Assembly: GCA_947628895.1 (NCBI GenBank)
Contig: CANRBS010000008.1
Coordinates: 1-36,759 of the forward strand
Origin: an uncultured Bacilli bacterium
Lineage (GTDB): Bacteria > Bacillota_I > Bacilli_A > RF39 > UBA660
DNA: 36,759 nucleotides
Direction of reading: 5' to 3'
Shown: in pieces, positions 15,132 to 21,946 of the stretch
Numbering within the stretch: the stretch's first letter is position 1
How the letters are laid out: the number at the start of each line of letters is the position of its first letter
Notes under the pieces: model-generated
Told to the model about the DNA's origin: nothing
Seen by the model: the letters and a program-made list of their open reading frames with translations, nothing else
Databases searched by the model: none
Translations under genes and position numbers: made by a program

Positions 15132-16898
15132 TTATTGATTAGTATTATTTAATTTTACCATCCAATTCTTATATACTTCGCAGTTAGCACTAGTTGGTGG
15201 AGGGTCTGCTTTCTCCATTTTCGCAATCATTGGAATTTTAAATATTCTTCCAAATGCTACACAAGTTCCTGCTTGTAATGTTTTTTGTTTTTCTATAATA
15301 TCTTCACTCATATTTGGTACACTTTTGGATATGTATTCAAGATCCGCTGGGTGATTTATTTTAAATATAATAAAGTTTGCACATTGACTTATAACATTTT
15401 CATTTAAGTCTGTTGGTCTTTGAGTAATTATAATAAGTAGAAGTCCATATTTACGACCTTCTTTAGCAATTCTCTCAAATATATTATATCCAAATAGCTG
15501 TTTATCATCACCTTCTAATACATATCTATGTGCTTCTTCTAAAATCATATGTATTGGAAATGATGCTCTATCTTTAAGTCCTCTTGTAAATTTCATAAAC
15601 ATACGTGCAAATATTTTAACTATTGTTCTTGCAAATCTATCATCTACATCTTCTAAATTAAAATTAACTATTTGACATTTTTTATTACCACTAATTTGAA
15701 TTTTCCTAACATATTCATCAACAGTTGTATAACCTTCTGCAGTAAAGAAACTACCATTTGGTCTATTTACTAAATCATGTAATTTTACTTTTAAACTCAT
15801 AGCTGAATCATACATTGCTTCATTAAGTAAATATCTTTCACTATATAATGTAAAGTTAAGAGCAACTTCTAAATCATGAAGTGAATAATATACTCCTTCA
15901 GCTTCATAATTCCATTTTCTATTTTCATCTATATATTGTTTTATATAATCACTAATAATTTTATGTTCTGCAAATCTACCTTCACTATCTATATCAAAAC
16001 AATTTCTAAATTTACGAGTAAATCCTATACCAGGTACCTCTGCATCAAGTGATAACTCTGGTGTATTTGTTTCACTTAATATTTCAAATATTTGATCTCT
16101 AATTCTTGCTGCCGTTTGATTTGTATACATAATAGATATAATTGCTTTTGCTAAAATATGATTTTTAAAGTCAGCGGCCTCTTTATCTTCACGAGCAAAC
16201 ATTTTAGCATAAGTAAGTGCTGAATCTACCATAGCTATTTGTGAAAAACTTGTTGCTTCAAGTAAATTTAAAATATCTTCAAGTTCAAGTAAACATACAG
16301 GAATATTTAATTTTTCATAAGGTTTATTTAAGTTAGTTGTTATTACTTTAAATGAATAATATTCATTATTTTTATTTAAACTTTGAAATGCATTTATATA
16401 TTCACCATATGAATCAAATATAAAAAAGTTAGCTTTATATGGAATAATATTAGAATTAGGAAATATATTTTGAATTATTCTACATATACCATAAGTTTTA
16501 CCACTACCAGTATTACCAAATATAGCACTATGATTTGAAAATAATTCATCAATACTAACATTTAATGGAAAATCATTATATAAAGGGGAAACACCAAGTC
16601 TAATACTTTCTCCTTCAATACCAGTAAGTATTTTTAATTCTTGTTCATTTATTATTCTTACTTTAGCATTTAAACTAGGTTTTTTAATAAGTCCACCAAT
16701 AAAATCATTTTCAGTAAGTTCACCTAAAAATGATACTTTAATTGTATCTTCATTTATTGAATCAATTTCTCCTAATATTTTCTTATTTTCATCTTCAAAA
16801 ACTACATGCAAATTTATTAAATCATTTATTTCAGTTGCATCTTTATTAATTTCTAAAGTTGCAGAGTTTTTACTTATTGTCAATATTTTTCCTAGCAT
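15132..16898 (-). CDS. herA: HerA-type (HAS-barrel, DUF87) ATPase
   Basis: This is a 588-residue hexameric ATPase of the HerA/FtsK superfamily. The N-terminal beta-rich HAS-barrel (about 1-90) precedes the RecA-like core. Walker A is GNTGSGKTYG (about 128-137), Walker B is MILEEAHRY (EEAH 454-457), and ITQRPTDLNENVISQCANF follows as sensor region. HerA pumps DNA together with the NurA nuclease in archaea and many bacteria; no nurA is seen in this window. The start chosen is the ATG at 16898; the GAGG site is twelve bases away, which is long. An extended -10 (TGT-TAAAAT, 16931-16936) precedes it. The role is inferred to be DNA-end processing, repair or defence; the subfamily is unsure. Confidence 0.85.
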   Translation of the reverse strand: MLGKILTISKNSATLEINKDATEINDLINLHVVFEDENKKILGEIDSINEDTIKVSFLGELTENDFIGGLIKKPSLNAKVRIINEQELKILTGIEGESIRLGVSPLYNDFPLNVSIDELFSNHSAIFGNTGSGKTYGICRIIQNIFPNSNIIPYKANFFIFDSYGEYINAFQSLNKNNEYYSFKVITTNLNKPYEKLNIPVCLLELEDILNLLEATSFSQIAMVDSALTYAKMFAREDKEAADFKNHILAKAIISIMYTNQTAARIRDQIFEILSETNTPELSLDAEVPGIGFTRKFRNCFDIDSEGRFAEHKIISDYIKQYIDENRKWNYEAEGVYYSLHDLEVALNFTLYSERYLLNEAMYDSAMSLKVKLHDLVNRPNGSFFTAEGYTTVDEYVRKIQISGNKKCQIVNFNLEDVDDRFARTIVKIFARMFMKFTRGLKDRASFPIHMILEEAHRYVLEGDDKQLFGYNIFERIAKEGRKYGLLLIIITQRPTDLNENVISQCANFIIFKINHPADLEYISKSVPNMSEDIIEKQKTLQAGTCVAFGRIFKIPMIAKMEKADPPPTSANCEVYKNWMVKLNNTNQ

Positions 16899-16976
16899 AC
16901 TAAAAACCAACCTCTCTATTTTATAAATATATTTTAACAAATAAATAATAAAAAATAAAGATTAATTAATAAATTT

Positions 16977-17168
16977 TTAATTGTTTTTTATTTCTATATT
17001 TATAAATTTATTATAACCTTTTATATATGCCACATCATAAAGTTTAGACATAATTATTTTTTCATCAATTTTTTTAAATTTTTTTACTTTATTTTTTTCT
17101 TTATCAATAAGAGCATCTTTTATTCCTTCATTATAACCAAGTGTATATGCTTTAATATATTTATACAT
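16977..17168 (-). CDS. Hypothetical 63-residue protein with YxxGY motifs
   Basis: This small basic protein starts MYKYIKAYTLGYNEG after a perfect AGGAGG six bases upstream, so the longer frame to 17213 is rejected. It shows two related segments, YTLGYNEGIKDAL and AYIKGYNKF, flanking a lysine-rich middle (KNKVKKFKK). No membrane segment or cysteine is present. I do not recognise a family. It lies between the spoIVA terminator and herA and could be in the herA unit, although a promoter-like -10 occurs between them. Confidence 0.62.
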   Translation of the reverse strand: MYKYIKAYTLGYNEGIKDALIDKEKNKVKKFKKIDEKIIMSKLYDVAYIKGYNKFINIEIKNN

Positions 17169-17239
17169 TTTTACCTCCTCTAATATATAATTAGCCACAA
17201 CTTTAAAAAACACTTCTTTTTTTAAAATTAATCAAAAAA

Positions 17240-17262
17240 AATAGTCTTTTTATAAGACTATT
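17240..17262 (-). terminator. Terminator of spoIVA
   Basis: 9-bp stem AATAGTCTT / AAGACTATT with loop TTTAT, followed on the minus strand by seven T residues. It includes the spoIVA stop codon. Confidence 0.87.
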
Positions 17263-18725
17263 GCTATTAAATTATTACTTCCTTTATTAACCATTTTTGT
17301 AATAGTTTGTGAAAGTTTATATTTAGATGTATCAGGTAATAAAGATAATTTTGCTTGTATGCTTTCTTGAACTATTGCTTCTAAGCTTCTTCCAAATATT
17401 TCACTTTGCCATATCTTTTCAGGATTATCTTTATCTTGCATTATATGATCAATTAATTCTTTACTTTGCATTTCACTACCTATTATTGGTTCAAAACTAC
17501 TTTCTACATCTACTTTTACTAAATGAACACTAGTTGCTTTAGCTTTTAATTTAATTCCAAATCTTCCACCTTGTTTAATAATTTCAGGTTTTTCAAGTAC
17601 CATATCTTTGACTCTTGGCTGAACTATTCCATAACCAGTTTGATAAACTTGTTTTAATGCACCTTTAATATTTTCATATTCATTTTTACCTTCACTTAAA
17701 TCTTGGAATACTTTAAGTAAGTCACCTTTTGATGAAATATTTGCTCCTACAAGTTCTTTTAATATATCATTATATAATTCCTCATTTGCATCAAGTGTAA
17801 TAGTCACTTCACTATTATCAGTATCTAAAGAACTAATATATGCTTTTGTAATTTCTACATTGTCTTCTAAAGTTAAATTTATATTTTCAGCATCTCTTAA
17901 TTTATCAACATTTACAATAGATTCTTTCATTTTTGAAATAAATTTTTGTTTTAATGGATGTTGTGGACTTAATACCCCTACCCAATCTGGAATATTAAAT
18001 TCAATATGGTCAATTGGAAATTCATATAATGCTTCTTTTAAAATATTTGTAATATCTGTTTCTGTCATCTCATCTACACTAATAGGAAGTACTGGAACAT
18101 TATATTTTTCATGCATACTTTTAACAAGATTAGTTGTTTCAAAACTATTTGGATGTATTGAATTCATAATAACTATAAATGGCTTATTAATAGTTTTAAG
18201 TTCATTTATCACTTTTTCTTCTGCATCTACATAATTGCTTCTTGATAATTCTCCAATTGAACCATCAGTTGTAACTACAATACCAATAGTTGCATGATCT
18301 TTAATAACTTTTTCTGTTCCAATTTCAGCAGCTTCTACAAATGGAAGTTCTTCTGTAAACCAAGGTGTTTTTACCATTCTAGGATTTCCAAGTTCATCTT
18401 GATATCCTATTGCATCAGGTGTTATAAAACCAACACAATCTACTAATTTTATATTAGTATTTAACCCTTCAATATTTATATTTGCACCACTACTTGGAAC
18501 AAATTTTGGTTCAATAGTCATAATTGTTTTACCAGAAGCAGTTTGTGGTATTTCATCCATACATCTTTTCTTTTCAATTTCATCATCCATATAAGGAAGA
18601 ATTAAAGTTTCAATACATTTTTTAATAAATGTACTTTTTCCTGTTCTAACAGCACCTACTACACCTAAATATATTTCTCCACCTGATTTTTTATTAAGAC
18701 TTTGTAAAATTTGTGTTTTATCCAT
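17250..18725 (-). CDS. spoIVA: Stage IV sporulation protein A (spore coat ATPase)
   Basis: This 491-residue protein has almost exactly the length of B. subtilis SpoIVA. SpoIVA hydrolyses ATP and polymerises on the forespore surface as the coat basement layer. The N-terminal GEIYLGVVGAVRTGKSTF holds Walker A GAVRTGKS at 24-31. Other family blocks are KTIMTIEPKFVPS, LVDCVGF, GTEKVIKDHATIGIVVTTDG, EALYEFP, the C-terminal VDVESSFEPIIGSE(M) block, FGRSLEAIVQESIQAKLSL, and the hydrophobic end LIAIVL. The start at 18725 follows AAAGAGGG and agrees with B. subtilis; an upstream ATG at 18746 would sit at the predicted transcription start. It is monocistronic, with a sigma-E-like promoter and its own terminator. 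It implies that the organism forms, or recently formed, endospores. Confidence 0.97.
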   Translation of the reverse strand: MDKTQILQSLNKKSGGEIYLGVVGAVRTGKSTFIKKCIETLILPYMDDEIEKKRCMDEIPQTASGKTIMTIEPKFVPSSGANINIEGLNTNIKLVDCVGFITPDAIGYQDELGNPRMVKTPWFTEELPFVEAAEIGTEKVIKDHATIGIVVTTDGSIGELSRSNYVDAEEKVINELKTINKPFIVIMNSIHPNSFETTNLVKSMHEKYNVPVLPISVDEMTETDITNILKEALYEFPIDHIEFNIPDWVGVLSPQHPLKQKFISKMKESIVNVDKLRDAENINLTLEDNVEITKAYISSLDTDNSEVTITLDANEELYNDILKELVGANISSKGDLLKVFQDLSEGKNEYENIKGALKQVYQTGYGIVQPRVKDMVLEKPEIIKQGGRFGIKLKAKATSVHLVKVDVESSFEPIIGSEMQSKELIDHIMQDKDNPEKIWQSEIFGRSLEAIVQESIQAKLSLLPDTSKYKLSQTITKMVNKGSNNLIAIVL

Positions 18726-18753
18726 AATAACCCTCTTTCTAGCCATTTAGTAA

Positions 18754-18781
18754 TATTTATGTAATAGATTTTAAAATATGA
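18754..18781 (-). promoter_or_regulatory. Sigma-E-like promoter of spoIVA
   Basis: Minus strand: TCATATT (18775-18781), spacer 13, CATAAATA (18754-18761). The B. subtilis sigma-E consensus is about (G/T)(A/C)ATATT, 13-15 bases, CATACAnT; this site matches the -35 fully and the -10 in five of seven fixed positions. No sigma-A style TTGACA/TATAAT pair is seen here. It fits mother-cell expression, and the transcript would start about 20 bases before the chosen ATG. Confidence 0.65.
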
Positions 18782-18787
18782 TAAAAT

Positions 18788-18809
18788 AAAAATCACTTTC
18801 GTGATTTTT
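18788..18809 (-). terminator. Terminator of the secA-like gene
   Basis: 9-bp stem AAAAATCAC / GTGATTTTT closed by the tetraloop GAAA (minus-strand reading), followed by a T-rich tract. It includes part of the stop codon. Confidence 0.85.
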
Positions 18810-21354
18810 ATAATGCATAACCATATTCATCTGTTAAATCAGAAGTATTTCTATTAATTTCATAACTTCCATAAGTTAAATTTGGTTTCATAGCATAAGT
18901 CATAAATTCATTCATAATTGTTGGCATTAATTCCATAGAAAATTCATAATTAGCTTTAGTTTCGTATACTTTTAATGGATCTTCACTAGAAACTGTATAA
19001 GATAGCATTTTTTGTAGTTCATCTAATCTATCCATTTCACTTGTCCAATAATCATCTATAATTTTTAACATTTTAACTCTTATATCTTTAACATATTCTA
19101 CATATTGTTCACCTGTTTTATTTTTATTTTCATTATACCAACTAATATACATAGCATTTATCATTTTATTTAAAAATTCATTTGAATTTTTAGAATAGCA
19201 AGATCTTACATCAATTAAATGTCCAACTAGACCTTCCATTTCATCTATTGATTTGTTTCTAATCAAATATTTACAATAATCAGGTATTACTTTTAATTTT
19301 ATATAATTTAATAAATCTATTGGCTCTGAATTTAATATAGCTTCTCTTTTTTCATAAATAATATTCCTATGATTGTTTAATATTTTATTATATTTTTCTT
19401 TTATTCTTCTGTTTTGTTTATTTTTACTATCCATAAGACTTTGTGCTTTATTTACTAATTTTATTATTTTTGCATTTTTTATTCTTCTATCTTTAGCAGT
19501 AGAATATAAACTTTTAAATGCTTTTAATCCTCTACAATAAGATAATATTTCATCATCTAAGGACATAAAATATTTACATTTACCAGGGTCTCCTTGCCTT
19601 GCACATCTTCCTATTAATTGCCTATCAATTCTTTCACTAATGTTTTTACTTGTTCCAATTACATATAACCCTACATTTTCCACTTCTTTACCAAGTTTAA
19701 TATCAGTTCCTCTTCCTGCCATATTAGTAGAAATAGTTACCATATTTTTTTGTCCTGCATTAGCTATAATTCTATTTTCTTCTTCTTCATTCTTTGCATT
19801 TAATAATTGATGTGAAATACCACAGTCTGTCAACAATTTTGATAATTCTTCACTTTCTTTTACACTAGTAGTTCCAAGTAATATAGGTTGTCCTCTTCCT
19901 TCTTTTTTACATCTTATAATTTCTTTTACAATAGCTATATATTTATCATTAGAACTTACATATAACTCTTCTTCTTCAATTTTTCTTCTTACTTCTTTTC
20001 TAGTTGGTACTTCATAAGTTTCAAGACCATATAATTCTAAAAATTCCTCTCTATCACTTGTTCCAGTCATACCACAAACATGTGAATATAATTTTAAAAA
20101 ATCTGGATAAGTTATCATTGCTTTAACTTTAGACCTTTTAGTAAAATTTAATTTATAAGGTGAATTATTCTTTTTAAGTTCATATTGTTCTTTTGCTTCT
20201 ATTGCATATTGTATATCTCCAACATATTTACTTGTTTTTTTAAATCTTCCAATATTTGTATCAATTAATGTTATTTTCTTTGTCCCTTTTTCTTCTCCAT
20301 CAGTAAGTAAATATTCTTTTCCATTTATAAATGAATGTTTTGCTTTTATACAATTAATAATAGCATCATAAATATAATTATATTCTATTTGTTTTATAGG
20401 AGAAGATTCATCAAATCCTCGAAATAATTTATCTTCTAATTCATCTTTTAAATAAATTTCTCCAGTTTCCTTAATATATAAATAATCTTCATAAAAATCA
20501 TTATTTTCTTCTTTTCTTTCTACTACTAATCCTCTAAGTGGATGATCAATATCAGGAATTATACTATTTGGTTCACCATTTAATAATTTAGTTGCCTCTA
20601 TATAATAATTTTTAATTTTATCTTCTGTTTTATCACTATCTATACTTGAAGTTGATAAAATTAAAGGTGTTCTTGCTTGATCAAATAATATATCATCAGC
20701 TTCATCAATAATAGCATATCCAAATTTTCTACTCATTACTTTATTACTTTTATCAAGTACTACATTATCATCTAAATAATCAAATGCAATTGTTCTTGCT
20801 GTAGCATAAATTATATCACTCTTATATGCGGCTTTACTTTCTAATTTTGAATTTTTTCTTGTTACAAAGCCACAAGAAAGTCCTAGTAATTTAAAAACAT
20901 TTTCATTATCTAATTTATCTCTTTTAGCAAGAGCATCATTAGAAGTCATTATATGAACTGAAGTCCATTCATTTTTATCAAGTGAAGAAGTGGCTTCTAA
21001 GGCATTTAAATATGCAATTAAAATCTGTACAAGTGATTTTCCTTCACCTGTTTTCATTTCTGATATTATACCATCATTCATCGCGGAGGCAGCTTCTATT
21101 TGTACATCATATGGCTCTTTTCCTGTCACTCTTCTAGTAGCTTCTCTTACAACAGCTAATGCTTCAATTAATATATCATTAATAGTTTGTCCACCGCGAA
21201 GTCTTCTTCTAAATTCATTAGTTTTATTTATAAAATCTTGTTGAGTCATTCTTATCATATCTTCTCTTCTAGAATTAACACCTTCAACAATTGATCTTAT
21301 TCTTTTTCTATTTCTTTTTGTATAATTACCAAATATTGTTTCTAATAATGCCAT
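18808..21354 (-). CDS. SecA-family translocase ATPase, divergent (SecA2-like)
   Basis: This 848-residue SecA-type DEAD motor drives proteins through SecYEG. Motifs: Walker A EMKTGEGKS (about 99-107), IIDEADDILFDQARTPLILS read in two parts (Walker B DEAD), the preprotein-crosslinking region, TTSVKESEELSKLL, STNMAGRGTDIKLG and QLIGRCARQGDPG. It departs from housekeeping SecA: YDVQIEAASAMNDG replaces the YDVQLIGG...LHxG block, and RCARQG replaces RSGRQG. The usual C-terminal zinc tail (CxCx8C(H/C)) is absent, and the protein ends TDEYGYAL. These features suggest an accessory SecA2, but it could be the only SecA of a reduced genome. The start at 21354 follows AGGTGG by five bases. Confidence 0.88.
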   Translation of the reverse strand: MALLETIFGNYTKRNRKRIRSIVEGVNSRREDMIRMTQQDFINKTNEFRRRLRGGQTINDILIEALAVVREATRRVTGKEPYDVQIEAASAMNDGIISEMKTGEGKSLVQILIAYLNALEATSSLDKNEWTSVHIMTSNDALAKRDKLDNENVFKLLGLSCGFVTRKNSKLESKAAYKSDIIYATARTIAFDYLDDNVVLDKSNKVMSRKFGYAIIDEADDILFDQARTPLILSTSSIDSDKTEDKIKNYYIEATKLLNGEPNSIIPDIDHPLRGLVVERKEENNDFYEDYLYIKETGEIYLKDELEDKLFRGFDESSPIKQIEYNYIYDAIINCIKAKHSFINGKEYLLTDGEEKGTKKITLIDTNIGRFKKTSKYVGDIQYAIEAKEQYELKKNNSPYKLNFTKRSKVKAMITYPDFLKLYSHVCGMTGTSDREEFLELYGLETYEVPTRKEVRRKIEEEELYVSSNDKYIAIVKEIIRCKKEGRGQPILLGTTSVKESEELSKLLTDCGISHQLLNAKNEEEENRIIANAGQKNMVTISTNMAGRGTDIKLGKEVENVGLYVIGTSKNISERIDRQLIGRCARQGDPGKCKYFMSLDDEILSYCRGLKAFKSLYSTAKDRRIKNAKIIKLVNKAQSLMDSKNKQNRRIKEKYNKILNNHRNIIYEKREAILNSEPIDLLNYIKLKVIPDYCKYLIRNKSIDEMEGLVGHLIDVRSCYSKNSNEFLNKMINAMYISWYNENKNKTGEQYVEYVKDIRVKMLKIIDDYWTSEMDRLDELQKMLSYTVSSEDPLKVYETKANYEFSMELMPTIMNEFMTYAMKPNLTYGSYEINRNTSDLTDEYGYAL

Positions 21355-21381
21355 ATTTTCCACCTATTCTTACTATAGTAT

Positions 21382-21410
21382 AATATAACATTTTTATTAA
21401 TCTTTTTCAA
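21382..21410 (-). promoter_or_regulatory. Promoter of the secA-like gene
   Basis: Minus strand: TTGAAA (21405-21410), spacer 17, extended -10 TGT-TATATT (21382-21387). The -35 overlaps the 3' end of the upstream membrane-protein gene. Confidence 0.75.
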
Positions 21411-21910
21411 TTAAATTTAACTATAATTGAAAGTATTATATCAGCAATAAAACATATAAAAATAATTATTGTTATAAAATTTGGTATTTTCTTAATAATA
21501 TTCTTACATAGCGGATTAATTATATAAATAAATATAATTGACAAAATTCCCCATATTAAACTTATAGGTAAACATATATATTTTCCAAAATGTAATGGTA
21601 AATCACTATAATCCCAATATACCATATTAAGTAATTTCTCTATTAAGTTTCCACTAATATATTCAAGTAATGTTAAAATACTTGTTACTATAAAAAATAT
21701 GATTATTGTTTCAACTATTTTATTCATATGTAAATTTTTAAACAATTTTTCTGATAAAAATATAATTATCAAGGCACCAAGTCCATAAAGTGGTGTCCAA
21801 GGTCCATAAAGAATACCACTAGTAAATCCATCATCCATTAAAAAGGAAAGAGAGGTTTCCATAATATATCCAAGTATTGAATAAAAGAAAAATATAGTTA
21901 AATAGTACAT
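21407..21910 (-). CDS. CmpB-type (PF06541-like) integral membrane protein
   Basis: This 167-residue protein has about five hydrophobic segments. It carries the marks of the family annotated as putative ABC transporter permease (CmpB): FFYSILGYIMET at the start, GFTSGILYGPWTPLYGLGALIII, a middle ending LEYISGNLIEKL, and YWDYSDLPLHFGKYICLPISLIWG. The biochemical role of this family is unknown and the transporter name is not proven. The ATG at 21910 follows AAAGGTG by six bases; an upstream GTG at 21919 lies in that site. The ribosome-binding site is in the loop, and the start codon in the arm, of a perfect 16-bp hairpin. It follows dnaE by 36 bases and may be transcribed from it. Confidence 0.82.
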   Translation of the reverse strand: MYYLTIFFFYSILGYIMETSLSFLMDDGFTSGILYGPWTPLYGLGALIIIFLSEKLFKNLHMNKIVETIIIFFIVTSILTLLEYISGNLIEKLLNMVYWDYSDLPLHFGKYICLPISLIWGILSIIFIYIINPLCKNIIKKIPNFITIIIFICFIADIILSIIVKFN

Positions 21911-21939
21911 AATATTCACCTTTAATATTATGTACTATT
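21901..21939 (-). promoter_or_regulatory. Perfect hairpin over the start of the CmpB-type gene
   Basis: The arms 21901-21916 and 21924-21939 are exact reverse complements (16 bp), with a 7-base loop. On the minus strand the loop is AAAGGTG, the ribosome-binding site, and the 3' arm contains the ATG. It could tune translation, partly stop dnaE transcripts, or be an operator. The T tract after it is weak. Confidence 0.7.
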
Positions 21940-21946
21940 TTAAATT

